Virus record (IMG/VR): IMGVR_UViG_3300049855_000015
Coordinates: 1 to 42,928 of that record
Origin: a virus
Length of the DNA stretch: 42,928 nt
Reading direction: 5' to 3' (one strand)
Positions 21,047 through 30,220 of this stretch are shown piece by piece. The first letter of the stretch is position 1. Every line of letters starts with the position of its first letter. The position numbers and the translations under genes are program-made. Under the pieces are notes generated by a model. That model worked only from the letters and a program-made list of their open reading frames with translations. It had not been told where the DNA came from and did not search any database.

Positions 21047-21327
21047 ATCGTCAAACCTCCCGCCACTGTAGTGATGAACGTAACAACCCATTTCATGACA
21101 GTTGTGGCCGGCTGTCGAGGCAGAAACGTAGCCATCAGATTAATGAATTCAATTCGTCGATTGAGCGTGTCCTTACGTTCCGCAACCATGTCATCTCGAA
21201 TCGCACGCATTTCCGACACAATGACATGATTTGGGATGGTTTCGCCCAATACAGCACGTTCTTCTAGCTTGTTTACCCGCTCCAGAGCATCGTCCAAGCG
21301 ACCAAGAACGGGATCATCTTCAACCAT
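21025..21327 (-). CDS. Coiled-coil membrane protein in the lysis cassette (100 aa)
   Basis: 100 residues. An N-terminal coiled coil (LGRLDDALERVNKLEERAVLGE, EMRAIRDDMVAERKDTLNRR) precedes a single hydrophobic C-terminal segment (VMKWVVTFITTVAGGLTIWWI) ending TKG. The shape fits a haemolysin XhlA-like or second-holin protein. The ATG follows GGAGGCGACTA. It overlaps the next gene by 22 nt. In the lysis cassette it may modulate holin timing. Confidence 0.68.
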   Translation of the reverse strand: MVEDDPVLGRLDDALERVNKLEERAVLGETIPNHVIVSEMRAIRDDMVAERKDTLNRRIEFINLMATFLPRQPATTVMKWVVTFITTVAGGLTIWWITKG

Positions 21328-21338
21328 TAGTCGCCTCC

Positions 21339-22532
21339 TCAGATGACTGTAATTGTCGGGTACTCTTTGTGTCCGGTTGCGTCGTGTGTATAAATATACT
21401 CGACTACGCGTGCGTTTTCGTATGCACCATGAACACCCTGCAAAGTGACAATGTCACCCATGTTGTAATGTGTACCTAGCTTAAACTCCGACGAAATAAC
21501 AACCTCACCGTCGATTAGACGAACAAAGTTATTATTAGCAATAATGTCCTTAGCCCTTTGCATCAGCACGTCGCGAGCCTTAATGATGCCATTATTAGAC
21601 GGATTAGTATACCAGTGATAATCTTCCGGCGTCATGTCGTCGAACGTGGCAATATAAGTCTTGCGATTGAACATGGTGTGCGAGCCACCAAATACATTAC
21701 TATTAGCGTATCCGACTGCGTAAGACGGATCATAGCCGTAATTTGCTGGACGCAGTTTAGGAGCGTAGGTGTGACAAGCTGTGATTAGCCCCTCAATAGA
21801 ATGAATCTCTTCGGCGTTCTTAAGATTATTGTTACCTTGGGAAAATATAACAGGAGTCACAACCGACTGATCGATAGAACGATCAATACCACGATATGCT
21901 TCCCATCGAAGTTCGTAGTTAGATGTGCCGTCGGGAATCGGGTACAAACGCCACCCAACGGCTTTAGGCTCAAACAATTCGACGATAATATCGCGGAAGT
22001 TTTTAGGTAGTGAGATCTGATGCTCCACCACGTTAGCCGTTATGTTTGGGTAAATATAACCAGCACCAGGCGTGTCATCATAACCACTTTTAAGATTTGG
22101 CATAACCTCAAGAAGAACATCCTCGATGTCAACCACTGGGTAAAAAGAGTTCAAACCAGGACCAACGTAGTAGTATAGCATAAAAGCCATCATACGTTCT
22201 GGTGTGTCGGTACGAGTCTTACCCGATGAGTTAGCGTCACTAACACCTCGAAGAATATACCAGCGATGCCGAAGCATGTCACCGAGCAAAGGCCCCTTGA
22301 CGGTTACCTTATTGTCTTTAAAAATGGTCTTCTCGATTACACCACACTCGACGGTGCCCTTACGACCAATAAAGTCGTTCTCGCCAGGGGAACCAATGGC
22401 TCTATATTGTGCGTCACTAAAGACGATCTCAAAATCTCCGGGCTTGGAATATCTTTCTGTCCAGATTGCTGAAGAATACTTCTCGATAAGATCATTCTTA
22501 TTAAAGTTGGAGTCCAACTTGTACAACTCCAT
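21339..22532 (-). CDS. Tail protein, ReqiPepy6 Gp37-like
   Basis: 397 residues. The opening MELYKLDSNFNKNDLIEKYSSAIWTERYSKPGDFEIVFSD-type layout (seen over residues 1-40), the short PGENDFIGRK and the VECGVIEKTIFK segment match the siphovirus Gp37-like family, encoded after the distal tail gene and placed in the baseplate or tail tip. The C-terminal part carries YNMGDIVTLQGVHGAYENARVVEYIYTHD-like strands expected of a tail hub domain. The ATG overlaps the stop of the distal tail gene (TAATG). It probably forms the hub through which the tape measure and DNA leave. Confidence 0.82.
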   Translation of the reverse strand: MELYKLDSNFNKNDLIEKYSSAIWTERYSKPGDFEIVFSDAQYRAIGSPGENDFIGRKGTVECGVIEKTIFKDNKVTVKGPLLGDMLRHRWYILRGVSDANSSGKTRTDTPERMMAFMLYYYVGPGLNSFYPVVDIEDVLLEVMPNLKSGYDDTPGAGYIYPNITANVVEHQISLPKNFRDIIVELFEPKAVGWRLYPIPDGTSNYELRWEAYRGIDRSIDQSVVTPVIFSQGNNNLKNAEEIHSIEGLITACHTYAPKLRPANYGYDPSYAVGYANSNVFGGSHTMFNRKTYIATFDDMTPEDYHWYTNPSNNGIIKARDVLMQRAKDIIANNNFVRLIDGEVVISSEFKLGTHYNMGDIVTLQGVHGAYENARVVEYIYTHDATGHKEYPTITVI

Positions 22533-23419
22533 TAGAGACCTCCGTGACGCCTATTGTAGACAACATACCAATCGGCTGTCGAAATGCCGTCACAACGACC
22601 AAACATCTGGTTATAGCCGGGATATAGCATCGGCCAACTGGAGTCATCCGCCACGTTACCAAGAAGACTTGTACTGTAAGACACACCAGATGCAAAGCGC
22701 TTAACGTAACGTCCACCGGGCGTGGTGTTCAGATAAAATCCTTCGGTCTGATTTAGTACAAAGTCACCCTTGAAAATCTCGTAGTGTTCACTAACACTCC
22801 ACCCACGAGTGATGAACTGGGTCTCGATCTTGGCTGTCGAGGTAGAAGTTGTAGCCCGACTAACCTCCAAGCGAAACCCGCATGGGGCAGTTCCAGTATA
22901 ATCAATCGTTGTAAACGGAGATTGCGCCGAAAGACTAGACAACATGTCGCCATTCAATGACTGAGCGGTATACTCAGTGAAGTAAGGATCGGGACACAGA
23001 ATCGAAACAGTAACCTCGGGCGTGTCTGAAAAAATGTTCGGCTCAACGGTCTCAACATAGCCGGTAATCATGAGCTTACTCGAAGCAATCTCAAGATCTG
23101 TGAATTCCAGATCAAGCTTTCTTCCGGGTGTCATTCCTCGCAAATATAGAGTCTTGCGAAGTGCTGTTACCGTGTCGCCAGTTGCATAATCTGGATTGAA
23201 TCCGAACTTAAACACGATGTTACGAACACCAACACGCGTACTTGTGAGCTGAGAGCCGTCCATCATACCATACGGTTCAATGCCCATCTCGGCAGCCACC
23301 GGCCCAAGTCCCTGAATATCACGAATCTGGTAGGGGTCTGTACTATAGGTGTTAATGTTGCTGACGATTGGGTAATTGGGGTTACCCCGCGCATCAAATA
23401 TCTTTACTTGTGAAAGCAC
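22532..23419 (-). CDS. Distal tail (Dit-like) protein
   Basis: 295 residues, GTG start behind GGAGGGGTA. It follows the tape measure gene, the standard place for Dit. The N-terminal half has the pattern of Sipho_tail/Dit proteins: a QIRDIQGLGP segment, VRNIVFKFGFNPDY, ALRKTLYLRGMTPGRKLDLEF, then LMITGYVETVEPNIFSDTPEVTVSI and CPDPYF, all typical. It would form a hexameric ring at the tail tip. A strong hairpin separates it from the tape measure stop. Confidence 0.83.
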   Translation of the reverse strand: MLSQVKIFDARGNPNYPIVSNINTYSTDPYQIRDIQGLGPVAAEMGIEPYGMMDGSQLTSTRVGVRNIVFKFGFNPDYATGDTVTALRKTLYLRGMTPGRKLDLEFTDLEIASSKLMITGYVETVEPNIFSDTPEVTVSILCPDPYFTEYTAQSLNGDMLSSLSAQSPFTTIDYTGTAPCGFRLEVSRATTSTSTAKIETQFITRGWSVSEHYEIFKGDFVLNQTEGFYLNTTPGGRYVKRFASGVSYSTSLLGNVADDSSWPMLYPGYNQMFGRCDGISTADWYVVYNRRHGGL

Positions 23420-23442
23420 TACCCCTCCTTTCTATGATGAGA

Positions 23443-23472
23443 CTGGGCCCCAACCGTCTGATCAGGGCCCAG
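23443..23472 (-). terminator. GC-rich hairpin just after the tape measure gene
   Basis: On the minus strand CTGGGCCC (23472-23465) pairs with GGGCCCAG (23450-23443) over 8 exact base pairs with a 14-nt loop. It begins 7 nt after the tape measure stop and lacks a U-tail, so it is more likely an attenuator or mRNA-stability element than a full terminator. Confidence 0.6.
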
Positions 23473-23478
23473 CCACAC

Positions 23479-26400
23479 TCATCCAGTTTTCTTGGTTTGA
23501 GCAACAAGCGTCTTCGTCTGACGGTAAATATCAACCGTAGACAAAGCCTCAGGCGAGTTGTTAGTTTGATTGAAGTTGATGACTTGTTGCTTGAAGTCGT
23601 CACCAATCTTGCTATCGTCTCGACTCTTCTCTTGAGCAGCGATAGCCGCGCGAACGCGAGAACTCATCGCCGTCCAATTCACAGTCGAAATATCTTCCTT
23701 CTGAACCTTCTTGAGCGACTTCTTGTACTCATCAAGGTTAACAACGGGCGTAATCACGGGCTGAGACGAAATATCATTCTCTGCCATGTCTCGAATGCGA
23801 CTCATGTAATCCTTCATTCGAGTTACCGTGGTGTCGCCAACGTCGTCGATAGCAACGCCAGCCTGAGACTTATTAGTCTTCAGACCCTTAACCAAACCAG
23901 CAATCATCTGCTTAGCAATATCCATGAACTTACGCGACGGCGACTTAATACCAAGACCCTTCTTGATCTTGGACACCATGTAGTTCGCGATACGGTCCAT
24001 CTCCTTATTAATGCTCGCCTGCTGCTGCTGGAGACCCTTCACGAGGCCCTCAGCGGCCTTAATACCAGCGTCAAACAACTGGTTAGCCGCACCTTGAGCA
24101 AGCTTCTTAGCGGAGCTCTCAAGCGCCTTATTGGTCTTGTTGAACTCGCTAACCGCGCCCCTACCACCAGCGGAAAGCTGGTTGACCAAGGACTGTGCGT
24201 CAGCACCTTCGGCAAGAAGCTTCTTGTACGATGCATCGTCAAGTCCAAGCTTACGTAGCTGATCGAGCGAATTCTTGTACTGCTCGTTTGCCTGCGTTGT
24301 GGACCTAACATCTTGCAAATATCCCTGAAGACCAGTTTCCTTACCGATGTCGGGCAGGGTGTTGTACTGGTTGAACAGTTCTTCGTACTTAGACTTCTTG
24401 TCGTCCTTGAGCTGCTGCAGATTATCCTTAGCTGCTTCCAACTTCTTGGTGACGGTCTCGTAAGCACCGGCCAAACGCAGCAACTTAGCACGCTCATCGT
24501 CGAGGTACTTATTGTAGTTGTTGCGCGTGTTCAGAATACGCTTCTTCTCCGCCTGAAGTCGGTCGACTTCCTTGAACGCCTTCCGAATATCCGCGTAGCT
24601 AGCATTCTCGTCCTTCATCAGACGGTCTCGCTCAGCCTTAGCGTCGGTGATCTGATCGTTAATCTCCTTCAGGCCTTCCTTAAATATGTTGCTCATAGCC
24701 AGGAAGGATTCCTTCATATCAGACCTCGAAGTGGCGTTGATCAGACCCTTGGCGAAGCCTTCGGTCGTTTGTTCACCAATCTTGGTCGTGACTCGGGAGG
24801 GTGAGAAGATCTTAAGGACGTTCTTGAGACCGTCGGGGACCAGGTTGGCGACCCATTCGACGGCACCACGGATACGATCTGCGAACTTATTGTCCATAAG
24901 GCCGTTAACCATACCCTGAATAATGGCTTCCGCAATATCAAAGCCCTTGGCCACAATAGTGCTCATGTTCGCTCGAATAGACTGTTCAAGACCATTCAAG
25001 AAAATAATGAGAACCGTGAACGCCGTGTTGACGATCTCAAGGCTTTCCCTGGCGATACCCCACAGGAACTCTTGGATTAGGTTACTACCAGCATTGATGA
25101 TGCGACCAAGATTCTTGCTCAACTCGTTAATGAACTTGACAATGATACTGCCGACCGTCGTTACTAGTTCCGGAATATCATTCTCAATACCCTTTAGGAG
25201 CTTCTTGAGGAATCGTCCCCCGGCGGCGATAAGGTCTGGAGCATTCTTGTCCAAGACCTGGATAGCCGTCGTAACAAGCTCGTCGATAAGACGTCGCAAC
25301 TTCGGCATACTATCACTGATCGCATCAAGCATAACCCCAATAAGGGACGCAAACGCCTTAGTTAGTGTTTCACCGTTAGACGCGAGCGTGGTTACGAAGT
25401 TGACTAGACCAGTAGCCAAAGCTCCAAGAAGCTCGGGAATGATGTTAATGATCTCGATCAAGGCGGCCTTAAGGATCTCTACAGTCTTAAGACCGGCCTC
25501 TGCTACTAGCTTCAGACCAGTGCCGAAGAGCATCATACCAACACCAGCAATAAGCATAGCTGCGCCCACACCAAGAATAGCGACGGACAACAGAAGCAAT
25601 GCCGGGCCAAATACGTATGCGACAGCACCAAAGGCGGCAAGAACACCGGTAAGAGCAAGCATGGTCGCAATACCACGAAGGATTTGGCGATCGTCCATAC
25701 CCGTACCTAGCATCTGCATAGCCTGAGCCAACAACACAATAGCCCCCGCAGCAATAACGAGGGCGACCGCACCGAGAACCATGCCCTGCGCAGCTGCCAT
25801 AGCAACCACAAGGACCAGCAACGACGCAGCGATAGATCCAATGCCTGTAGCCAACACCTTCGGGTCCATAGATCCAAAGATCTTGACCGCACCAGCAAAT
25901 ATGATTAGCGCACTAGCAAGCAAGACCATTCCTGCAGCCGTGGCTACCATACCAACAGCCCCAGTCATGATCTTAGAAATCCCAGCCAAACCAAGCAGGA
26001 TAGCACCAATCGCGGCTAGACCCTGCTTAAGCACTTCCGGCTTGAGACTACCAAGAAGGAAGACTGAACTGGCAAATATGTTAAGCGCAATGGCCAAAGG
26101 CACCATAGCCGCTGCTGTTGCAATAAGTCCCGCGGGGGCAACTCCGACCTTCTTGACAAATATCATCAAACCGCCAAGAATTGCACCAATCGCGGCAATA
26201 CCAGTTGCCACTTGCTCCGGCTTCATGCTACCGATGATCTTAACTGCTCCGGCCATAACCAGAACAGCGCCTGATACGGCGACAAGAACTGCGCCGATAC
26301 CCATAAGCTTCATCATGCCGGAAGTAGAGTTGTCGGCCATCTTAAGGAAGCCGAGCATAACCCCAGACAACAGACCAAGAACTGCGGCGATACCAAAGAG

Positions 26401-28737
26401 TCCTCGAACAACCGCATCGGTGTCCATGTTACCAAGAACCCAAAGCGATGCTGCGAGAACTCCGACGGCAATGGCAATCTTAAGAATAATGTTTGCCTTA
26501 ACGTCGGCCTGCATAACCTTAAGAGACTGCGTTAGGTTGTTGAAGATGCCGGTAATGCTGTTGACCATGTTTCGAAGGTCCATAATCAAGTCGTCTAGCT
26601 TGCCGCTAAAGTTCTTGATGAGACGGTAGATACCGTAGATCAGACCCGCGTTAAGAATCAGCATAACATCGGTGAAATCGAGGTCCTTGGCCCATTGCAC
26701 AAGCTTCTGACCAATTGCAGAAAGAACGTTACCGATACCATCGATCAGTGGCTTAAGAATTCTTGCGGCCTCCTTGATCGTGTTAACGATGCCGTCCCAC
26801 AGAGACTTAGCGCCAGTTCCTGTTGCCTGAAGAGCCCCCAGGGCCTTTTCGCCAACCTTAGCGTCGCTCGTGTCAAGCTTAGGCTTGAAAGTGAGCTTCT
26901 CCTTGAGCGTTGTGATCTTGGACTGAAGACCGTCGATAAAGTTAGTAACGGGCTGGAACGTCGGACCAGCGATACCAGCAAGCCACGACTTGAACTTGTC
27001 AAGGAGGTTTTGCATAGCATCGGCAGCCTTATCGAGCGCTGTGTTAAACACCTCGGTCAATGGTCCGAGCGAGTATAGTGCCGTCTGGATTCGAGCGAAG
27101 AACAATGCGGTGTCTCCCTGAGCAAGAGCCGCAAAGCCCTTAGCCAGTTCGATTAGCGCTGAAAATACAGGACCAAGTACAGCAGCCTGGACCTTCCGGA
27201 GCTTTTCGAAGAAGTCCGTAATCGCCGTTGTGCTAGTTGCCCAATCACTAAAGGTGTCGAGCATCTTACGAAGCCCACCGGTAAGCTGATCGGTCGGCCC
27301 AAGGCTGTCCTTGAAAATAGAGAAGGTGTTTGTGATCAGAGAACGAAGCCCGGAGAAAACCTGTAGCCCAATCTTGATAACCGAGAAGAAAGCTCGTGAG
27401 ATCTGCTTAATGGTGTTTAGACCATCTGCTCCCATTTTGAGCTTTTCGGTAAACTCGGCAAAACTATTAGTCATAGCCACCAAACGACGAACAGTCATCG
27501 GTGGGAAAACAGCTCGGAAGCCGGCTGCAATGTTCTTAATTACGCTGTAAAGGGCATCGAAAGCGTTATTGAGAGCCTCAATTAGCTTTTCACGACCACC
27601 CCATTCGGCCCAGCCCTTAAGCAACTCGTTTCGAGAGTCGCCGAACTGACCAATGATGCCGCCAAGCTTCTCGTTTACCTTGGTCCAAAGCTCGGTTGCC
27701 TGCTCAAAGTCACCGACGACCACCTTAAACGTCTCGGACCAGGAGGACCCGATGCTTTCGGTAATGGTGGTGCGGAGCTGGGCAAAGGTGCGGACCTTGG
27801 TTGCGGCCTCTTCGGCAGTCTTTTGCTGCTTCTGGAAGGCTACGATCTGCTTTTCGGTAAGACCAAGCTGCTTCATCTGGGCTGGAGTGACCTTGCCGGC
27901 CATGATCTTAAGGTATTGCTCCATGATGTCGCCCGAAAGCCACTTCGACTCTAGCGACCCATTGAAGTCCTTGGCTGCGGCAGCCGCGGTCGTCGTCTTT
28001 GAGTTAAACGCCCCCATGGCAGTACCGAGCTGGATCAGACTGTCCTGCATGTTCTTGTTGCCCATACCAACATTGGTAAGAGATCGCCAGTCCATGAGAC
28101 GAATCGTCCCAGCAGAGAGAGCCTGGGAAAGCTGATACGCCGCACCAGCGGCACCTTCCGCAGAAGTACCAGAAGCAGCAGCAACATTTGAGAAACCCTG
28201 AATCATTGACGTTGCGTCGCCGATTCGGATTCCTGCATTCGTGAACAGACCGATGTTCTTGGTCATGTCTCCGAAGTTGTAGATGGTCTTGTCAGCGTAA
28301 GCATTCAGCTCTTCCAGGTTAGCTGTAACTTCTGGAAGCTTCGTGCCATAACGTGCCGTATTGGCAAGCATGGTCTGAATCGACCCAATGGTAAGTTCAT
28401 ACTCTGCAAAACCAGCGGTGATTGGCGAGATCGTCAGAGCCTTAGCGATGCGAATTCCAGCATCAACGGCGCGATTGGTAATGTTAGCCAAAGTTGTAAT
28501 CGCGATTGTAGACAGAGCAACAAACTTAGCAGAAACACCCTCGATACCTCGACTAATCGTGTCGAAGTTCATCTTGTTAGCTTGTGCCTGAATATCACTC
28601 AGACCCTTGCCCGCACCAGCCTTGCTCAAGCTAGCATCGAGCTTCTGAAGCGACGCCATAGTTTGTGCGATTCGCTGCTCAAACTGTTGGTTGTCGAACT
28701 TCATAGAAACAACTTTGTTGTCAATCTCATCGCTCAT
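23479..28737 (-). CDS. Tail tape measure protein
   Basis: 1752 residues from ATG 28737 (ATGA overlap with the upstream stop). The N terminus, NKVVSMKFDNQQFEQRIAQTM followed by an alanine/glycine-rich helix, is typical of tape measures. A long hydrophobic, alanine-rich block of repeated GAVKIIGSM-type helices spans roughly 720-1100, then alternating coiled coils (ITDAKAERDRLMKDENASYA) and a FSPSRVTTKIGEQT / IKSPSRKFMDIAKQM pair of segments. At about 0.15 nm per residue it predicts a tail near 260 nm. The protein fills the tail tube and probably helps DNA cross the host membrane. Confidence 0.95.
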   Translation of the reverse strand: MSDEIDNKVVSMKFDNQQFEQRIAQTMASLQKLDASLSKAGAGKGLSDIQAQANKMNFDTISRGIEGVSAKFVALSTIAITTLANITNRAVDAGIRIAKALTISPITAGFAEYELTIGSIQTMLANTARYGTKLPEVTANLEELNAYADKTIYNFGDMTKNIGLFTNAGIRIGDATSMIQGFSNVAAASGTSAEGAAGAAYQLSQALSAGTIRLMDWRSLTNVGMGNKNMQDSLIQLGTAMGAFNSKTTTAAAAAKDFNGSLESKWLSGDIMEQYLKIMAGKVTPAQMKQLGLTEKQIVAFQKQQKTAEEAATKVRTFAQLRTTITESIGSSWSETFKVVVGDFEQATELWTKVNEKLGGIIGQFGDSRNELLKGWAEWGGREKLIEALNNAFDALYSVIKNIAAGFRAVFPPMTVRRLVAMTNSFAEFTEKLKMGADGLNTIKQISRAFFSVIKIGLQVFSGLRSLITNTFSIFKDSLGPTDQLTGGLRKMLDTFSDWATSTTAITDFFEKLRKVQAAVLGPVFSALIELAKGFAALAQGDTALFFARIQTALYSLGPLTEVFNTALDKAADAMQNLLDKFKSWLAGIAGPTFQPVTNFIDGLQSKITTLKEKLTFKPKLDTSDAKVGEKALGALQATGTGAKSLWDGIVNTIKEAARILKPLIDGIGNVLSAIGQKLVQWAKDLDFTDVMLILNAGLIYGIYRLIKNFSGKLDDLIMDLRNMVNSITGIFNNLTQSLKVMQADVKANIILKIAIAVGVLAASLWVLGNMDTDAVVRGLFGIAAVLGLLSGVMLGFLKMADNSTSGMMKLMGIGAVLVAVSGAVLVMAGAVKIIGSMKPEQVATGIAAIGAILGGLMIFVKKVGVAPAGLIATAAAMVPLAIALNIFASSVFLLGSLKPEVLKQGLAAIGAILLGLAGISKIMTGAVGMVATAAGMVLLASALIIFAGAVKIFGSMDPKVLATGIGSIAASLLVLVVAMAAAQGMVLGAVALVIAAGAIVLLAQAMQMLGTGMDDRQILRGIATMLALTGVLAAFGAVAYVFGPALLLLSVAILGVGAAMLIAGVGMMLFGTGLKLVAEAGLKTVEILKAALIEIINIIPELLGALATGLVNFVTTLASNGETLTKAFASLIGVMLDAISDSMPKLRRLIDELVTTAIQVLDKNAPDLIAAGGRFLKKLLKGIENDIPELVTTVGSIIVKFINELSKNLGRIINAGSNLIQEFLWGIARESLEIVNTAFTVLIIFLNGLEQSIRANMSTIVAKGFDIAEAIIQGMVNGLMDNKFADRIRGAVEWVANLVPDGLKNVLKIFSPSRVTTKIGEQTTEGFAKGLINATSRSDMKESFLAMSNIFKEGLKEINDQITDAKAERDRLMKDENASYADIRKAFKEVDRLQAEKKRILNTRNNYNKYLDDERAKLLRLAGAYETVTKKLEAAKDNLQQLKDDKKSKYEELFNQYNTLPDIGKETGLQGYLQDVRSTTQANEQYKNSLDQLRKLGLDDASYKKLLAEGADAQSLVNQLSAGGRGAVSEFNKTNKALESSAKKLAQGAANQLFDAGIKAAEGLVKGLQQQQASINKEMDRIANYMVSKIKKGLGIKSPSRKFMDIAKQMIAGLVKGLKTNKSQAGVAIDDVGDTTVTRMKDYMSRIRDMAENDISSQPVITPVVNLDEYKKSLKKVQKEDISTVNWTAMSSRVRAAIAAQEKSRDDSKIGDDFKQQVINFNQTNNSPEALSTVDIYRQTKTLVAQTKKTG

Positions 28738-29111
28738 GCTGTTTTCACCACCTTCCACACTTCTCGTTCGATCTTGTCAAATATGGGCTTTAGTGCTGGA
28801 TTAATGAAATCTCTTCCGGCAACATACCCGCCACCGTTAGTACCATGGCCATACTGAATCAACAGAACAACACGTGCTCCGTTTTCCACGTTGTCGTTAG
28901 ACCAGGACAATTCATAACCCGTTCTGGTCTTCTCTACCGAATATGACCAAGAGGACGCCGCTTTACCACTATCTTTAGGGGTTGCCTGAGATAGTGCGGT
29001 GACGCCCTCTTGGCCAAATCGTTGAAGCTGTGTCTTAATGTCGTTCTTTAGCAATCGAGACAAATATGACTCAGTCTTCTTGAATGAGCCAGAGGATTGT
29101 AAACTAATCAT
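28734..29111 (-). CDS. HK97 gp10-like tail completion protein
   Basis: 125 residues from ATG 29111 behind AAAGGAGGAGTC; an upstream frame from 29237 lacks a ribosome site. The pattern QRFGQEGVTALSQATPKDSG, SWSYSV, LLIQYGHGTNGGGYVAGRDFINPAL matches the HK97-gp10-like family (T-P-x-D-T/S-G, then I-x-x-G.G). Such proteins close the neck or terminate the tail. Its usual place is between head and tail tube genes; here it sits right before the tape measure and is translationally coupled to it. Confidence 0.78.
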   Translation of the reverse strand: MISLQSSGSFKKTESYLSRLLKNDIKTQLQRFGQEGVTALSQATPKDSGKAASSWSYSVEKTRTGYELSWSNDNVENGARVVLLIQYGHGTNGGGYVAGRDFINPALKPIFDKIEREVWKVVKTA

Positions 29112-29122
29112 GACTCCTCCTT

Positions 29123-29368
29123 TTAGACTGGTGGTTTGTCTTTCTTCTTTCGTTTTTCTAAAAGAATATGCCAAGTGAACCAACCGATAAACACAATGAA
29201 TAGGATTGAGAATATAGGATGTATACTCACAACCCATTGCAGCGATTCGCTCAGAGTGTCCCCAGGAGAATCACTGACGATTGCAATGGCTTCGGGAATG
29301 GCGAATGCTAAGAAACCAAACACAAGTAGCCAATACAAAAACCAACGACGCTTGGGGGGCGCAGTCAT
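29123..29368 (-). CDS. Two-helix membrane protein in the tail module (81 aa)
   Basis: 81 residues from ATG 29368 (ATGA overlap with the upstream stop). Two transmembrane helices, RRWFLYWLLVFGFLAFAIPEAIAIV and HPIFSILFIVFIGWFTWHILL, flank a short loop, with a basic end (EKRKKKDKP). I know small membrane proteins of this form from actinophage structural regions. A membrane protein among virion genes is odd; it might act at DNA entry, in exclusion or as an extra holin. Confidence 0.72.
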   Translation of the reverse strand: MTAPPKRRWFLYWLLVFGFLAFAIPEAIAIVSDSPGDTLSESLQWVVSIHPIFSILFIVFIGWFTWHILLEKRKKKDKPPV

Positions 29369-29841
29369 GTGCTTAGAGCAGCAAGCGCCAGAATAGACTG
29401 TGCCTGCTGGCCTCGCTGAAGCATCCAATCGCGCTGATCATTGACTGCATCAGTCTTAATCGCTAGGTTCTTGTGCGCGAGAAGAAGCGTTTCCGCCTGA
29501 GTTAACAACGAAATATAAGAGGACGAGGATAGCGACCCTTGCGCGCCACCAGTCTGAATGAACTGCTGCGCCGACGTGCACCAAGCAATGATGTCATCGG
29601 TTAGCTCAAACATCGACTGTCTAAGTGTTTCGGCAGCATCAAATGCCGTTTCGGCTTCTTCTACTTTTGAAATTATAGTTGAGATTTGGGTCGGCGTTGG
29701 GATTAGTCTTTCTTGAAAATCTGTAAAAGCGACAGGCCCTTCACCATAGTCAACTGTTCTTCCTACCGGATCAACTAAAATATCTTCACCGGTAACTGGA
29801 TCTTGGATAACGAATGGTTCAGTAGATGTTAATGTCAACAT
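29365..29841 (-). CDS. Tail-module protein, coiled coil (158 aa)
   Basis: 158 residues from ATG 29841 behind GAAAGGATGTCAGT. It starts with a short segment, MLTLTSTEPFVIQDPVTGED, then helices (IPTPTQISTIISKVEEAETAFDAAE) and ends ILALAALST. It overlaps the methyltransferase-like gene by 23 nt. Placed after the fibre and before the tape measure, it may be a fibre chaperone or minor tail protein. No family is recognised. Confidence 0.65.
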   Translation of the reverse strand: MLTLTSTEPFVIQDPVTGEDILVDPVGRTVDYGEGPVAFTDFQERLIPTPTQISTIISKVEEAETAFDAAETLRQSMFELTDDIIAWCTSAQQFIQTGGAQGSLSSSSYISLLTQAETLLLAHKNLAIKTDAVNDQRDWMLQRGQQAQSILALAALST

Positions 29842-30220
29842 ACTGACATCCTTTCGGTGAATAATGATACGCATTGGCGTGACGGTGAAACTTTCGATTT
29901 TGTGTTAGGAGTTTGGCATCATCTACTACAACTTCCGCTCCCGTTTCGACTAACCAATGAGCAACGGTCCAACGTTGTTCCAAAGGAAAATGATCGACAA
30001 AACCGAAATCAAAATCTTGGACGTGTTCCTCTTTAATTTCTGGTAAATATGTGGCATAGTTCTGAAGATAATTAATGTCATTCTCTATTCCAACAACAGT
30101 ATCACCACAAAATTTCAACACAGAGTACGACGTACCATAACCAGTGCCAATATCAACACATTGACCAAACGCTGTATCAAAAAGTAAACTCAAGGTTGAC
30201 GTGTATGGCTTGTAGTCCAT
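29819..30220 (-). CDS. Small class I methyltransferase-like protein (133 aa)
   Basis: 133 residues. CVDIGTGYGTSYSVLKFCG (about 21-39) fits the SAM-binding motif I (D-x-G-x-G-x-G), and VVGIENDINYLQNYATYLP fits motif II with its acidic residue. Further on, WLVETGAEVVVDDAKLL could be a later strand, but the C-terminal half of a full methyltransferase domain is missing. It starts by TAATG overlap with the fibre gene stop. Similar small methyltransferases accompany fibre genes in some phages. Substrate unknown; modification of the fibre or a host molecule is a guess. Confidence 0.6.
   Translation of the reverse strand: MDYKPYTSTLSLLFDTAFGQCVDIGTGYGTSYSVLKFCGDTVVGIENDINYLQNYATYLPEIKEEHVQDFDFGFVDHFPLEQRWTVAHWLVETGAEVVVDDAKLLTQNRKFHRHANAYHYSPKGCQYVDINIY

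Noticed and set aside
23368-26629. Plus-strand frames of 267-296 codons opposite the tape measure gene
   Set aside because: Shadows of a long alanine/lysine-rich gene; Ile/Pro/Ala- and Leu/Arg-rich translations without motifs or starts.
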